Shown here in pieces: positions 37,206-47,432 of a stretch of 64,000 nucleotides of DNA. Each line of letters opens with the position of its first letter. Within the stretch, counting starts at the first letter, position 1. Origin of the DNA: Spirabiliibacterium pneumoniae (GTDB taxonomy: Bacteria; Pseudomonadota; Gammaproteobacteria; Enterobacterales; Pasteurellaceae). The stretch spans positions 1 to 64,000 of the forward strand of contig NZ_JABMII010000012.1 in NCBI RefSeq assembly GCF_014884995.1, written 5' to 3'. The notes under the pieces are model-generated. The model worked only from the letters and a program-made list of their open reading frames with translations. It had not been told where the DNA came from and ran no database searches. A program made the position numbers and the translations under genes.

Positions 37206-38017
37206 TTGGGCACGCCACGCAACAGCGGTACTTTTGTGAAAGGCGCTTGTGAGGTGGTGGCAGGAATGTCGTTAAACAATAAGATAAACGGCGCAACGGG
37301 CACCGCCTTTTCTTTGCGCCACAGGCTGGCGATGCTGACCAATTGAATATCTTGCGGCAAATTGGCGATACCACGCTGCAACACGGCGATGGTGTTTTTG
37401 CGTGGATGGCCAATGGCAATGGCACTGCCGTGCTTGCGGGCATAATTGACCGCACTTTGAAACTGCCGCTGTACATCCGCCAGCGCGTCGCTGTCATCTA
37501 AGAAAATATGTCGGCTCAACGCCCCCACGCCTTGTTCTTTCGCGACCTTTTCAGCCACACTTGAGCCGATGGTGCGGCTGTCTAAAAAGAACAATTTTTC
37601 CTGTGACAATTTTCGCATTAAATGGGTCATCAAAGTGCGGTCAGAGGTGGCGGCGCTGCCCATGTGGTTGTTCATGCCAATGGCGTGCGGCACCCGCTTT
37701 TTGGCGTAGTCCACCTTGGCGGCCACCTGCGCGGCACTCATGCCAATCAGCAACGCTTCAGGCTCAATTTTGTGCTGGCCTTTGGGCTGCATGGGCTGGT
37801 GAATAAGAATGTCGCGCTTTTGCGCAAAGGCTTTGTTCGCGCGCTCTGTGGCATAAGGCGCGGAGGGAATAATCGCCACGCTTAGCGTGTTCGGCATGGC
37901 GTAGATTTTGAGATCGTCACTGCGATAGCCCACATCATCAATTACAATGGCTAATTTCGCCGCGTGTGCGCTGAAGGCGAAAAGTGCGCTGATAAGGCAA
38001 AGTGCGGTTTTCTTCAT
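37202..38017 (-). CDS. yibQ: Divergent polysaccharide deacetylase family protein (YibQ)
   Basis: This is a 271-residue exported protein with signal peptide MKKTALCLISALFAFSAHA. It belongs to the DUF610/divergent polysaccharide deacetylase family: LAIVIDDVGYRSDD, SVAIIPSAPYA, ILIHQPMQP, GMNNHMGSAATSD and FFLDSRTIGSS. Catalytic Asp and His positions appear partly kept, but activity is unproven in this family. It starts two bases after envC; this pairing is widespread and suggests a role in septal wall remodelling. Confidence 0.87.
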   Translation of the reverse strand: MKKTALCLISALFAFSAHAAKLAIVIDDVGYRSDDLKIYAMPNTLSVAIIPSAPYATERANKAFAQKRDILIHQPMQPKGQHKIEPEALLIGMSAAQVAAKVDYAKKRVPHAIGMNNHMGSAATSDRTLMTHLMRKLSQEKLFFLDSRTIGSSVAEKVAKEQGVGALSRHIFLDDSDALADVQRQFQSAVNYARKHGSAIAIGHPRKNTIAVLQRGIANLPQDIQLVSIASLWRKEKAVPVAPFILLFNDIPATTSQAPFTKVPLLRGVPN

Positions 38018-38019
38018 GG

Positions 38020-39228
38020 CTACCTCACCCAGCTTTGCGGATTCAGCGGCTTGCCTTTGCGGCGGATTTCAAAATACAGCGCCGCGCGCCCTTGCCCGCC
38101 CGTGTTGCCCACTTCTGCAATTTTCTGCCCGCGTTTGACATATTGTTGATTGTTCACGCTGATGCGCTGGTTGTAACCATATAAACTCATATCCCCCGCA
38201 CCGTGGTCAATCAACACCACTAACCCGTAGCCTTGCAACCAATCGGCTAAAATCACGCGCCCGTCAGCAATGGCGTGTACTGGCGCGCCTGCTGGCGCGT
38301 TGATAACCAAGCCTTTCCAGCGCAACTCGCCCATTTGCACGCTGCCATAACGGTTCGCCACGCTGCCCGCAACAGGCATGGCATATTGCTGCTTGCCCGC
38401 GCCCAAGCCGCCGCCTTTGCGTGTGAGTTGGCGCTCTTGTTCGGTGGGTTGATAAGGCTTGTTATTGGCTTTTTCTTGTGCGGCTTTCTTGCGTTCATAT
38501 TCGGCGATTTCCCGCTGTTTTTGCTCACGCGCGCGTTTTTCCGCCGCCGCAATGGAGCTTTTGAGTTTGGCCTCGTTTTGCTTGAGCACATCAAGGCGGT
38601 TTTCACTTTGTTTAATCGACCGATCCAGCTTGCTCAGGGTGGTTTTACGCTCGCGCTGATTTTTTTCTAAGCTGCTTTGCGCTTTTTTCTGCTTGCTTAA
38701 AATGGCTTGTAGTTGGCTTTGTTGCGCTTGCGCCTGCGCTTTTTGCGCCTCAAGGCTCTCTTGCGTGTGTTTAATATCGGCAATCAGCGCCATGCGTTTA
38801 CGATTGAACTCTTGATAATAAGCAAACATTCGCCCGCTTTGCTGGGCTTTATCGCTGAGCATGCGCTCAATCACTGAGGGATTTAGCCCCGCGCGGTAGG
38901 CGGCGTCAAGCTGTTCGGCGAGTTTTTGTTTTTGTGCTTTCAGTTGCTTTTCAAGGCGGGCAATTTGTTGATCACTCTCGGCGATGTCTTTACGCACCGC
39001 ACTAAGCTCTTGCTCTGTTTTGCGCAATTCACCAAGCACCGCGTTAATGTTACTTTCGTGCTTTTTCAGCTCCTGTTGCAAGCGGGTGTGCTCGCTGCGC
39101 TGGGCGTTGAGCTTTTGCTGTTGCGCTTTAATTTGGCTGCGCACCTCCACAAGATCGTTATTCGCTCCCCATGCCCCAACACTGAGCAACAGCGTTGATA
39201 GCACGGTTAATAAAACTCGCTTTTGCAC
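38020..39228 (-). CDS. envC: Murein hydrolase activator EnvC
   Basis: EnvC (402 residues) activates amidases that split septal peptidoglycan. It starts with GTG, backed by a strong GGGAGGT site. A signal peptide is followed by a long coiled coil (about residues 25-250, rich in K/E/Q). The C-terminal LytM domain has lost its zinc ligands: the usual HxH reads ALYFEI, and the first motif is altered (LIDHGAGDMSLYGYN). That degenerate form is typical of EnvC, which is regulatory rather than hydrolytic. Confidence 0.93.
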   Translation of the reverse strand: MQKRVLLTVLSTLLLSVGAWGANNDLVEVRSQIKAQQQKLNAQRSEHTRLQQELKKHESNINAVLGELRKTEQELSAVRKDIAESDQQIARLEKQLKAQKQKLAEQLDAAYRAGLNPSVIERMLSDKAQQSGRMFAYYQEFNRKRMALIADIKHTQESLEAQKAQAQAQQSQLQAILSKQKKAQSSLEKNQRERKTTLSKLDRSIKQSENRLDVLKQNEAKLKSSIAAAEKRAREQKQREIAEYERKKAAQEKANNKPYQPTEQERQLTRKGGGLGAGKQQYAMPVAGSVANRYGSVQMGELRWKGLVINAPAGAPVHAIADGRVILADWLQGYGLVVLIDHGAGDMSLYGYNQRISVNNQQYVKRGQKIAEVGNTGGQGRAALYFEIRRKGKPLNPQSWVR

Positions 39229-39387
39229 ACGACCTCCCCAAAATTCATAATCTCACTATTCTACGCGTTAATCATAAAAAAATCAGCCTTTCGCGAAAAT
39301 ATCATGAAACTTGATCTCACCCTATTTAAACTTCGGCCATTATTTGCTATAAAGGCGCAAGTATTTTGATATCTTAAGGAGTTTAAA

Positions 39388-40071
39388 ATGAAATTAGTAT
39401 TTATTCGTCATGGTTTTAGTGAGTGGAATGCCAAAAACTTGTTCACTGGCTGGCGTGATGTGAATTTGACTGAGCGCGGCGTGGAAGAAGCTAAAGCGGC
39501 AGGTAAAAAATTAAAAGACGCGGGCTTTGAGTTTGACATTGCGTTTACCTCTGTGCTGACCCGTGCGATTAAAACCTGTAATATCGTGTTGGAAGAGTCC
39601 AACCAATTGTGGATTCCACAAGTGAAAAACTGGCGTTTGAATGAACGTCACTACGGTCAATTACAAGGCTTAGATAAAAAAGCCACTGCGGAAAAATACG
39701 GTGAAGAGCAAGTCCACATTTGGCGCCGTTCATACGACACCTTGCCACCATTGTTGGACAAAAACGATCCAAACTCTGCCCACAATGACCGCCGTTATGC
39801 GAATCTGCCAAGCGATGTGGTGCCAGATGGTGAAAACTTGAAAGTGACTTTAGAACGTGTGTTGCCATTCTGGGAAGACCAAATCGCCCCTGCACTGTTA
39901 GACGGTAAACGTGTGTTAGTGACTGCGCACGGTAACTCACTGCGCGCCTTGGCTAAACACATTGAAGGCATCAGTGATGAAGACATCATGGGGCTTGAAA
40001 TTCCAACCGGTCAGCCGTTGGTCTATGAGTTGGACGAAGACTTCAACGTAGTGAAAAAATACTACCTCTAA
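39388..40071 (+). CDS. gpmA: 2,3-bisphosphoglycerate-dependent phosphoglycerate mutase
   Basis: GpmA (227 residues) interconverts 3- and 2-phosphoglycerate in glycolysis. The phosphohistidine is in [10 protein letters not shown]; the Phe in place of the more common Glu of RHGES is, as I recall, usual in Haemophilus GpmA. The second histidine is in [15 protein letters not shown], and [15 protein letters not shown] is also diagnostic. AAGGAG precedes the start, and a hairpin terminator follows. It is divergent from envC, an arrangement also seen in H. influenzae. Confidence 0.97.
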   Translation: MKLVFIRHGFSEWNAKNLFTGWRDVNLTERGVEEAKAAGKKLKDAGFEFDIAFTSVLTRAIKTCNIVLEESNQLWIPQVKNWRLNERHYGQLQGLDKKATAEKYGEEQVHIWRRSYDTLPPLLDKNDPNSAHNDRRYANLPSDVVPDGENLKVTLERVLPFWEDQIAPALLDGKRVLVTAHGNSLRALAKHIEGISDEDIMGLEIPTGQPLVYELDEDFNVVKKYYL

Positions 40072-40083
40072 TCGCTTATAAAA

Positions 40084-40120
40084 AACACTTCTTTGCTCAC
40101 GTAAAGAAGTGTTTTATTTT
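40084..40120 (+). terminator. gpmA terminator
   Basis: AACACTTCTTT (40084-40094) pairs with AAAGAAGTGTT (40103-40113), followed by TTATTTT. Confidence 0.92.
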
Positions 40121-40200
40121 GATGCGTATTTTATTTGGTCATCAACCAAAGTGCGGTTATACTTACCGACTGTTTATCTTTTATAAATTGAGAGCAAAGC

Positions 40201-40641
40201 ATGCAAGAATTTTTACCCCAAGCGATGGAATTTGCACGTAATCACACCATCATGGTGATTGCCTGGGTGGCTGTGTTTGTCGCTGTGATTGTCACCAGTG
40301 TGAAATCCGCCACCTCAAAGGCCAAAGTGATTGACAACGCGCAACTCACTCAACTGATCAACAAACACAACGGCATTGTGGTTGATGTGCGCAGCGATGA
40401 AGAATTTGCCCGTGGGCATATTGCAGGCAGCGTGCAAGCCTTGCCAAGTGAGATCAAAGGTAAACACATTCCCGCACTGGAAAAATACAAAGCTGTGCCT
40501 GCCATTGTGGTCGATAGTGCAGGTTTAGGCTCTGTGGAGCTGGCTAACGCGCTTTATAAACAAGGCTTTAGCCAAGTTTATAGTCTGAAAGAAGGCATTG
40601 CTGGCTGGAACGGTGCCAATTTACCGCTTGTTAAACATTAA
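40201..40641 (+). CDS. yibN: Membrane-anchored rhodanese-like protein without catalytic cysteine (YibN)
   Basis: This 146-residue protein has one N-terminal membrane helix ([18 protein letters not shown]) and a rhodanese fold ([27 protein letters not shown]). The active-site loop that should carry cysteine reads VVDSAGLGS, and the whole protein has no cysteine. E. coli YibN likewise lacks it in that position. A binding or scaffolding role at the membrane is more likely than sulfur transfer. The neighbour secB, 17 bases downstream, is conserved. Confidence 0.88.
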   Translation: MQEFLPQAMEFARNHTIMVIAWVAVFVAVIVTSVKSATSKAKVIDNAQLTQLINKHNGIVVDVRSDEEFARGHIAGSVQALPSEIKGKHIPALEKYKAVPAIVVDSAGLGSVELANALYKQGFSQVYSLKEGIAGWNGANLPLVKH

Positions 40642-40658
40642 TTAATCAGGGAGTTTTT

Positions 40659-41171
40659 ATGGCTGACGAAAACCAACAAGAAAGCAACACTGCAACTGAA
40701 AACGAGCAAGTTGAGGCGTCTTTGCAAATTCAACGCATTTACATCAAAGATGTGTCGTTTGAGGCGCCAAATCTACCAACCATTTTTCAACAAGAATGGA
40801 AACCGCAATTGTCATTTGATCTCAACACCGAAACTCAAGTGTTGGCAGAAAATGTCTATGAAGTGTGCTTAAATCTCACCGTTGAAACAAAAATGGAAGA
40901 GAGCGAAGAAGTGGCATTCTTATGTGAAGTGAAACAAGCAGGCGTGTTCACCATTACAGGGCTTGAAGGCGTACAATTGGCGCACTGCTTAAGCGCACAA
41001 TGCCCAAATATGCTCTTCCCTTATGCGCGTGAGCTGATCTCAAGTCTGGTTAACCGCGGCACCTTCCCTGCATTGAACCTTTCTCCAATCAATTTTGATG
41101 CGTTATTTATGCAGCAATTGCAAGAACAAGTAGCGCAAGAGGAAGCACAAAGCGAAGAAACCACGCATTAA
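40659..41171 (+). CDS. secB: Protein-export chaperone SecB
   Basis: SecB (170 residues) is a tetrameric cytosolic chaperone that keeps precursors unfolded and hands them to SecA. Landmarks are [31 protein letters not shown] and [36 protein letters not shown] (its core). Acidic N- and C-terminal tails are typical. It lies between yibN and gpsA and is followed by its own hairpin. Confidence 0.97.
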   Translation: MADENQQESNTATENEQVEASLQIQRIYIKDVSFEAPNLPTIFQQEWKPQLSFDLNTETQVLAENVYEVCLNLTVETKMEESEEVAFLCEVKQAGVFTITGLEGVQLAHCLSAQCPNMLFPYARELISSLVNRGTFPALNLSPINFDALFMQQLQEQVAQEEAQSEETTH

Positions 41172-41191
41172 TCGCTTTATCGCAATAGCAT

Positions 41192-41216
41192 AAAACGCAG
41201 GCATGTCCTGCGTTTT
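41192..41216 (+). terminator. Hairpin after secB
   Basis: AAAACGCAGG (41192-41201) pairs with CCTGCGTTTT (41207-41216), followed by a T-rich stretch. It separates secB from gpsA. Confidence 0.88.
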
Positions 41217-41254
41217 TGTTTTATAATCAGCAAAAACAGCGTAAGGAGAATAAG

Positions 41255-42277
41255 ATGACGAATGCCATCAGCCACATTCCGATGACCGTGCTAGGCGCGG
41301 GTTCATTTGGTAGTGCACTGGCAATTGCCCTGTCACGCAACGGCGCGCCCACCTATTTATGGGGGCATAATCCAAAGCAGCTTGCGCGTTTGAATATTGA
41401 TCGCGAAAACCGCGACTTTCTACCCGATATTCCCTTTCCTGACAGCCTGAATATTGAACCTGATTTGGCGCGGGCACTTAAGCTCTCGCGCGATATTTTG
41501 CTGGTGGTGCCAAGCCATGTATTTGCTGACGTGCTGATGCAGATTAAACCACACTTACAACCCAATCACCGCCTGATTTGGGCGACCAAAGGTCTTGAAC
41601 GTGATACAGGACGGCTGCTGCATACGGTAGCACAAGATATTTTAGGCTATCACTATCCGCTGGCGGTGCTCTCAGGCCCCACTTTCGCCCATGAGCTAGC
41701 TTCGGGGATGCCAACGGCGATTGCCATTGCCTCAGACGACGTCAATTTTGCCAAAGAAGTACAATCGCGTATTCATTGCTCCAAGCATTTTCGCGTGTAT
41801 GTCAACAACGATCTTATCGGCGTGCAACTTGGCGGCGCAGTGAAAAACGTGATTGCCATTGGCGCGGGCATCTCGGATGGCATGGGCTTCGGTGCCAATG
41901 CGCGCACCGCACTTATCACTCGGGGTTTAGCGGAAATCACGCGACTAGGATTATCCCTTGGCGCACAGCCAGAAACCTTTATGGGCATGGCAGGCTTGGG
42001 CGATTTGGTGCTCACCTGTACCGATAATCAATCGCGCAACCGCCGTTTTGGGCTCATGCTGGGGCAAGGGTTTGATGCGCAAACCGCACTTTCCAATATT
42101 GGGCAAGTCGTAGAAGGCTTTTATAACACCAAAGAAACCCATTTATTAGCCCAGCAACAGGGCGTGGAAATGCCAATCACTGAGCAGATTTATCAAGTGC
42201 TGTTTTGCGGCAAAGATGCCAAAGAGGCCGCTCACGCCTTGTTAGGGCGCAAAAAAACGGAAGAGTTTAGCCAATGA
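41255..42277 (+). CDS. gpsA: NAD(P)H-dependent glycerol-3-phosphate dehydrogenase
   Basis: GpsA (340 residues) reduces dihydroxyacetone phosphate to sn-glycerol-3-phosphate for phospholipid synthesis. The start [14 protein letters not shown] at 41255 has AAGGAGAA before it. The Rossmann motif is [15 protein letters not shown], and the catalytic lysine region is [14 protein letters not shown]. The gene ends in an ATGA overlap with cysE. Confidence 0.97.
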   Translation: MTNAISHIPMTVLGAGSFGSALAIALSRNGAPTYLWGHNPKQLARLNIDRENRDFLPDIPFPDSLNIEPDLARALKLSRDILLVVPSHVFADVLMQIKPHLQPNHRLIWATKGLERDTGRLLHTVAQDILGYHYPLAVLSGPTFAHELASGMPTAIAIASDDVNFAKEVQSRIHCSKHFRVYVNNDLIGVQLGGAVKNVIAIGAGISDGMGFGANARTALITRGLAEITRLGLSLGAQPETFMGMAGLGDLVLTCTDNQSRNRRFGLMLGQGFDAQTALSNIGQVVEGFYNTKETHLLAQQQGVEMPITEQIYQVLFCGKDAKEAAHALLGRKKTEEFSQ

Positions 42278-43113
42278 ATAATACAATGAAAATAGATGAA
42301 TTGACCGCACTTTGGCAAGCCATTCGTGATGAAGCCACCTCGCTGGCGGAAAATGAACCGATGCTGGCGAGTTTTTTCCACGCTACGATTTTAAAGCATC
42401 ACCATTTGGGTCAAGCGCTAAGCTATATTTTAGCCAACAAACTGGCTAACCCGATTATGCAAGCCATTGCACTGAAAGAGATCATTGAAGATGCCTACCA
42501 GCACAATCCTGAGCTGATTGATGCTGCCGCCCACGACTTAAGTGCGGTGCGTGAACGTGACCCTGCGGTGACGATGCTCTCCACGCCACTGTTATACCTA
42601 AAAGGCTATCACGCATTGCAAAGTTACCGCATCACCCACTACTTGTGGCAGCAAGATCGCAAAGCGCTAGCGATTTATCTGCAAAACCAAATTTCTGTTG
42701 CTTTTGATGTGGACATTCACCCTGCGGCGCGAATTGGTTGTGGGATTATGCTCGACCACGCAACAGGCATTGTAGTGGGGGAAACCGCCGTGGTGGAAAA
42801 TGACGTGTCAATTTTACAAGGCGTAACCCTTGGCGGAACGGGTAAAGTCGAAGGCGATCGCCACCCGAAAGTTCGAGCTGGCGTGATGATTGGCGCTGGT
42901 TCTAAAATTTTAGGCAATATTGAAATTGGGCAATTTGCTAAAATTGGTGCAGGCTCTGTAGTCCTACAGCCTGTACCCGCCTATGCCACCGCTGCGGGTG
43001 TGCCTGCCAAAATTATCGCCCGTGGCAACGCTGACGGCGTGCCATCGTTTGAAATGGATCAATACTTTGAAGCTGACAAACACGCCGCTACGGCGTGCAT
43101 TGATGAGAGATAA
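42274..43113 (+). CDS. cysE: Serine O-acetyltransferase
   Basis: CysE (279 residues) acetylates L-serine, the first step of cysteine synthesis. The C-terminal left-handed beta-helix contains the catalytic [14 protein letters not shown] and the hexapeptide run ending [18 protein letters not shown]. The ATG at 42274 overlaps the gpsA stop; an in-frame ATG at 42286 is also possible. The gpsA-cysE pair is common in gamma-proteobacteria. Confidence 0.97.
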   Translation: MNNTMKIDELTALWQAIRDEATSLAENEPMLASFFHATILKHHHLGQALSYILANKLANPIMQAIALKEIIEDAYQHNPELIDAAAHDLSAVRERDPAVTMLSTPLLYLKGYHALQSYRITHYLWQQDRKALAIYLQNQISVAFDVDIHPAARIGCGIMLDHATGIVVGETAVVENDVSILQGVTLGGTGKVEGDRHPKVRAGVMIGAGSKILGNIEIGQFAKIGAGSVVLQPVPAYATAAGVPAKIIARGNADGVPSFEMDQYFEADKHAATACIDER

Positions 43114-43117
43114 CACA

Positions 43118-44488
43118 ATGACAACACAAAAACTAAGCGTTGTGGTGCTGGCCGCTGGCAAAGGCACCCGTATGTATTCCGATTTACCCAAAGTGCTGCA
43201 CAATGTGGCAGGCAAACCGATGGTCAAACACGTGATTGACACGGTGAGCAAGCTCTCGCCTGAGCATATTTATCTGATTTACGGCCACGGCGGTGAGCTG
43301 ATGCAAACGCGTTTAAAAGACGAGCCAGTCGAGTGGGTGCTGCAAGCTGAACAACTCGGCACAGGGCATGCGATGCAACAAGCTGCACCGCACTTTGCCG
43401 ATGATGAAAACATTTTGATGCTCTACGGCGACGGTCCGCTCATCACCGAAGAAACCCTGACACAATTGATCAACGCCAAGCCTGACAACGGCATAGCGCT
43501 GCTGACGGTCAACCTTGATGATCCAACGGGCTACGGGCGCATTTTGCGTGGTGAAAATGGAAATATCGTCGGCATTGTGGAACAAAAAGATGCGACCGCC
43601 GAACAACGCGCCATCAAAGAGGCCAACTCAGGCTTAATGGTTGCCAGTGGTGCAAGTTTCAAACGCTGGTTGGCGAAATTAGACAATAATAATGCGCAAG
43701 GGGAATACTACATCACCGATGTGATTGCACTGGCCAATCAAGACGGCTGCCAAGTGGTGGGGGTGCAAGCCTTAGATCCAATGGAAGTGGAAGGTGCGAA
43801 TAATCGCCTGCAACTCGCCGCCCTTGAGCGCTACTACCAAGCGCGTTTAGCGAAAAAATTATTACTCGACGGGGTAATGCTCATCGATCCGCAACGCATT
43901 GATATTCGTGGCAATCTCACCCACGGCAAAGATGTGGAAATGGATGTCAATGTGATCATCGAAGGTGATGTGGTACTCGGCAATCGCGTGCGCGTAGGGG
44001 CAGGCTGCGTGCTAAAAAATTGCCGTATTGGTGATGATGTAGAAATCAAGCCTTACAGCGTGATTGAAGACGCTAGCGTTGGGCAAAGTGCGGTCATCGG
44101 TCCGTTCTCTCGCCTGCGCCCAGGTGCTGAGCTGGCAGGCAACACCCATGTGGGTAACTTTGTTGAGATCAAAAAAGCGCACATTGGAGAAGGCTCCAAA
44201 GTCAACCACCTCACCTACGTCGGCGATGCTCGTGTGGGCAAAAACTGTAATCTCGGCGCGGGAGTGATCACCTGCAATTACGATGGCGCCAATAAATTCC
44301 AAACCGTGATTGGCGATGATGTGTTTGTGGGCTCAGACACGCAATTAGTCGCACCAGTCAATGTGGCCGATGGCGCGACTATCGGTGCAGGCAGCACCAT
44401 CACCAAAGATGTGGCCAAAGATGAGTTGGTCATCACCCGCGTGGCACAACGCCATATCACTGGCTGGGCGCGTCCGCGTAAAAAATAG
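43118..44488 (+). CDS. glmU: Bifunctional UDP-GlcNAc pyrophosphorylase / glucosamine-1-phosphate acetyltransferase
   Basis: GlmU (456 residues, the same as E. coli) makes UDP-N-acetylglucosamine for peptidoglycan and lipopolysaccharide. The uridyltransferase domain opens with [20 protein letters not shown]; the acetyltransferase domain is a left-handed beta-helix ([19 protein letters not shown] and onward). The start at 43118 follows cysE by 4 bases; frames extending upstream overlap cysE and are not used. Confidence 0.98.
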   Translation: MTTQKLSVVVLAAGKGTRMYSDLPKVLHNVAGKPMVKHVIDTVSKLSPEHIYLIYGHGGELMQTRLKDEPVEWVLQAEQLGTGHAMQQAAPHFADDENILMLYGDGPLITEETLTQLINAKPDNGIALLTVNLDDPTGYGRILRGENGNIVGIVEQKDATAEQRAIKEANSGLMVASGASFKRWLAKLDNNNAQGEYYITDVIALANQDGCQVVGVQALDPMEVEGANNRLQLAALERYYQARLAKKLLLDGVMLIDPQRIDIRGNLTHGKDVEMDVNVIIEGDVVLGNRVRVGAGCVLKNCRIGDDVEIKPYSVIEDASVGQSAVIGPFSRLRPGAELAGNTHVGNFVEIKKAHIGEGSKVNHLTYVGDARVGKNCNLGAGVITCNYDGANKFQTVIGDDVFVGSDTQLVAPVNVADGATIGAGSTITKDVAKDELVITRVAQRHITGWARPRKK

Positions 44489-44510
44489 TCAGCAAGCCCG
44501 CACTATCTAC

Positions 44511-44538
44511 ATTCGCGGTGAACTTTATCACCGCGAAT
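44511..44538 (+). repeat. Hairpin between glmU and zevA
   Basis: ATTCGCGGTGA (44511-44521) pairs with TCACCGCGAAT (44528-44538) over 6 bases. No T-run follows, so termination is uncertain; it may stabilise or attenuate the transcript. Confidence 0.55.
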
Positions 44539-44571
44539 ATGTCTGAATTACACACGATTTAGGGGGCGGAT

Positions 44572-45204
44572 ATGCAAAAAGTGCGGTTTGGGGGCTTGGC
44601 CTTATTATTAGCGATGTACGCTCAGCAAAGTGCGGCGCACCCTCATGCTTTTATTGATTTGCAAACTACGTTTGTCAGTCAACAAGACAAACTCACGGGC
44701 ATGCAAATGCGCTGGCTGTTTGATGAGCCATCATCTGCTGAAATTCTCTACGAACTCAAAACAAGCCATAACAGCCCACAAAAACGCAAAGCGTTAGCTG
44801 ACGAAATTATGCAAAACATCGTCAATCAGCACTATTTCAGTTATTTTTACAACGCCCAACACGAGCCAATTAAATACACCAGCAAGCCGAGTGATTACGG
44901 CTTTGAGGTTAAAGACCACCAATTACTGTTTTATTTCACGCTCAACCTCACCCACCCGCAGCCACTGAAAGGGTTCAACGCATTGCTGCAAACCTACGAT
45001 CCCAGCTACTATGTGGAAATGAGCTATCCGAATAATCAAGGCGCACACCCGCCTGCGGGCAGCCAGTGTAAAGTGAGCATAACCACCCCGAGCATTGATG
45101 AGACCCTCAAGCAATACGCCAGTGGATTAGACAAATCTCAAAAAGATGAAGACTTTTCGCTTGGCGTGCAGTTTGCCCAACGCGTGGAGTTGACATGCCC
45201 TTAA
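44572..45204 (+). CDS. zevA: Periplasmic zinc-binding protein ZevA (DUF1007)
   Basis: This 210-residue exported protein belongs to DUF1007. In H. influenzae its homolog ZevA with ZevB supports zinc acquisition and survival in the lung (established knowledge). The signal peptide ends at AQQSAA, leaving HPHAFIDLQ at or near the mature N-terminus, a likely metal ligand set. An uptake signal is encoded within the signal peptide (KVRFGG). It overlaps zevB by 10 bases. Confidence 0.87.
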   Translation: MQKVRFGGLALLLAMYAQQSAAHPHAFIDLQTTFVSQQDKLTGMQMRWLFDEPSSAEILYELKTSHNSPQKRKALADEIMQNIVNQHYFSYFYNAQHEPIKYTSKPSDYGFEVKDHQLLFYFTLNLTHPQPLKGFNALLQTYDPSYYVEMSYPNNQGAHPPAGSQCKVSITTPSIDETLKQYASGLDKSQKDEDFSLGVQFAQRVELTCP

Positions 45205-46220
45205 GTAGAAAAGCCCTTTGGATTAATCTTGGCATACTAACCGCACTTTGCCTGTTGCTGTGGTATTTTTACCCCAGTGTGTTAGCACAGATCATGCACT
45301 GGCAGCGGTTATTTAACCAATCGATTAGCGAAAATCTTCACCTCGTGCGCCAATCCCCCGCACACGCTGGCGGCTATTTGGTGTTGGTCAGTTTTCTCTA
45401 TGGCGTGTTCCATGCCGTCGGCCCAGGACATGGCAAATTTATCATCGCCAGTTACCTTTCCGCCAACGTCATGCAAATTAAAAAAGGCATTCGCCTCACG
45501 CTGGCAGCCTCACTGTTGCAAGGGTTGGTGGCGATTTTAATGACCTCGATCGTGGTGGTGGCGCTCACGCTTTCCTCACGCTATTTTAAGCTCACGCAAG
45601 TATGGATGGAGCGCGCCAGTTTTGCGATTATGATGATTATCGGGGCCTATTGGCTGGTGAGCAACGGCAAAAAGCTCTGGCGTTCACTGCGCCCAAAAAC
45701 CGCACTTCACATTAAATCGCTCAACATCAAGCGCATTGACAGCCCTTTTCAGCCCCTGCCCACAGGCGCTATGGCATTGCGCAAGCCGCCTATGAGCAGC
45801 ACGAATGATACCTGCGGCTGTGGGCACAAACACGCCCCCAACGCACAAGAGCTGGCTCACGCCAGTGATTGGAAATCACAACTGATGATCATTTTCAGCA
45901 TCGGCCTGCGACCATGTTCGGGCGCGATTTTTGTGCTGTTTCTCGCCTATATGCTCGACCTTTATCCATGGGGTATGTTGGCAACCATGACAATGGCGGT
46001 AGGCACGGGGCTTTCCCTGTCGGGCTTTGCCTGCTTGGTGCTGTTCGCTCGCCAGTATGCCGTCAAACTCGGGCGTTGGTATCTCTCGCCACAATTAAGC
46101 CAACATCTCGGGCTGTGGGTGAAAATCGTGTTTGGCGTGCTATTAATCATATTAGGCATCTCGCTAATTTACGGCACCACCCTGCCAGCCAGCGGCGGCG
46201 CGGCGTTGTTTAGCCGTTAA
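45195..46220 (+). CDS. zevB: Nickel/cobalt/zinc transporter family membrane protein ZevB
   Basis: The 341-residue protein belongs to the NicO/RcnA-like superfamily, with about six to seven predicted membrane helices. The signature FHAVGPGHGKFIIASYL carries the metal-path histidines. A central hydrophilic loop is metal-ligand rich (DTCGCGHKHAPN), and GLRPCSGAIFVLF follows. It acts with ZevA, probably moving zinc. It is co-translated with zevA through the overlap. Confidence 0.87.
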   Translation: MPLSRKALWINLGILTALCLLLWYFYPSVLAQIMHWQRLFNQSISENLHLVRQSPAHAGGYLVLVSFLYGVFHAVGPGHGKFIIASYLSANVMQIKKGIRLTLAASLLQGLVAILMTSIVVVALTLSSRYFKLTQVWMERASFAIMMIIGAYWLVSNGKKLWRSLRPKTALHIKSLNIKRIDSPFQPLPTGAMALRKPPMSSTNDTCGCGHKHAPNAQELAHASDWKSQLMIIFSIGLRPCSGAIFVLFLAYMLDLYPWGMLATMTMAVGTGLSLSGFACLVLFARQYAVKLGRWYLSPQLSQHLGLWVKIVFGVLLIILGISLIYGTTLPASGGAALFSR

Positions 46221-46266
46221 AAAACCGCACATTGAGCAAAGTGCGGTCGTGTTGCGATCAATCAGG

Positions 46267-47358
46267 TTATTTATCTTTACCCAAGAATTTCACTGCGAGA
46301 TCAGGGAAGTCGGTGAAAAGGCCTGTGGCGCCCGCTTTGTTAAACAGGGCATCATACATTTCATCGACATTGCTAAAGAAATCAGGCAATGCGTCTTTGC
46401 GCACGGTATATGGATGCAATTCCAGCTTGTTCGCAGCAACATCGGCAACCATTTCAGTGTATTGAATATTGCCTTTTTTCGATTTTTTATCATCGATCAA
46501 CATATACCAACCTGGGCCTACGCCGTCGGCATATTTCGCCACTTCAGCCATCGCGCCTGGTTTGAACATCCAATCATAATTGTAGTTAACCCATTTGCCT
46601 TGGGCATTTTTCTCTTCGGTTTCATGCCAGTCGGTGTAAGCCACCAGTTGCACCAGTTTGATATCCATGCCCAATTTTGGCAACAATTCGGTTTTAATGC
46701 GTTTAAGTTCGTTGAAGTCAAAGGTTTGCAAATACACTGGGCTGTCTTTACTGGTGTAGCCATATTTTTTCAGCACGTTAAGCGTGGCTAGGGCAATGTC
46801 TTTGCCTTCTTGGTGATGCAGCCATGGGGCTTTAATTTCTGGATAAATACCAATTTTTTTGCCCGTGGATTTTTCTAACCCTTGAATAAATTCAAGCTCA
46901 TCTTCAAAGGTGTGAATTTTAAAGTGCGATTTCCACATTGGGAAGCGGTCAGGATAAACCTGCACTTGTTTGCCCTTCTCGGTTTTGAAATTCTCTGTCA
47001 TATTCAGCTGTTGAATTTCTGCCAAAGTGAAATCGGCGACATAATAACGCCCATCTTTACGATGACGTTTTGGGAATTTTTGCGCCACGTCGGTTAAGCC
47101 ATCTAAAAAGTGGTCGTGAATCACCACGAGGCGATTATCCTTGGTCATTGCCAAATCCTGCTCAAGGTAATCAGCCTTTTGTCCAAAGGCCAGTGCTTTG
47201 GACTCCAATGTATGTTCAGGCAAATAACCGCTCGCCCCACGGTGAGCAATCACTAACTTATCTTGATTATTATGTTCAACCGCACTTTGTTGCCCTGCGC
47301 AGCCCATCAGTACAGAACTGCACAAAAGCGACATAGCTAATACATTAATTTTCTTCAT
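46267..47358 (-). CDS. glpQ: Glycerophosphodiester phosphodiesterase lipoprotein (GlpQ / protein D)
   Basis: GlpQ (363 residues) hydrolyses glycerophosphodiesters such as glycerophosphocholine to glycerol-3-phosphate. In H. influenzae the homolog is surface protein D, which supplies choline for lipopolysaccharide. The lipobox is SSVLMGC, with lipidation at Cys19. The catalytic core shows IAHRGASGYLPEHTLES, EQDLAMTKDNRLVVIHDH and IYPEIKAPW. It lies downstream of glpT, separated by a hairpin. Confidence 0.95.
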   Translation of the reverse strand: MKKINVLAMSLLCSSVLMGCAGQQSAVEHNNQDKLVIAHRGASGYLPEHTLESKALAFGQKADYLEQDLAMTKDNRLVVIHDHFLDGLTDVAQKFPKRHRKDGRYYVADFTLAEIQQLNMTENFKTEKGKQVQVYPDRFPMWKSHFKIHTFEDELEFIQGLEKSTGKKIGIYPEIKAPWLHHQEGKDIALATLNVLKKYGYTSKDSPVYLQTFDFNELKRIKTELLPKLGMDIKLVQLVAYTDWHETEEKNAQGKWVNYNYDWMFKPGAMAEVAKYADGVGPGWYMLIDDKKSKKGNIQYTEMVADVAANKLELHPYTVRKDALPDFFSNVDEMYDALFNKAGATGLFTDFPDLAVKFLGKDK

Positions 47359-47389
47359 ATTTGCTCCTTTTGTCTTATTTTATGTATAA

Positions 47390-47424
47390 AAAAGGCGAAG
47401 GTTTATGTTTCCCCTCGCCTTTGG
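47390..47424 (-). terminator. Hairpin between glpT and glpQ
   Basis: AAAGGCGAAGG near 47391-47401 pairs imperfectly with CCCTCGCCTTT near 47412-47422, with a T-run on the minus strand. It would terminate or attenuate glpT transcription. Confidence 0.65.
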
Positions 47425-47432
47425 CTTAATGA

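Noticed and set aside
46249-46791. 180-residue plus-strand frame opposite glpQ
   Set aside because: Shadow of a clearly recognised glycerophosphodiesterase; no supporting start.
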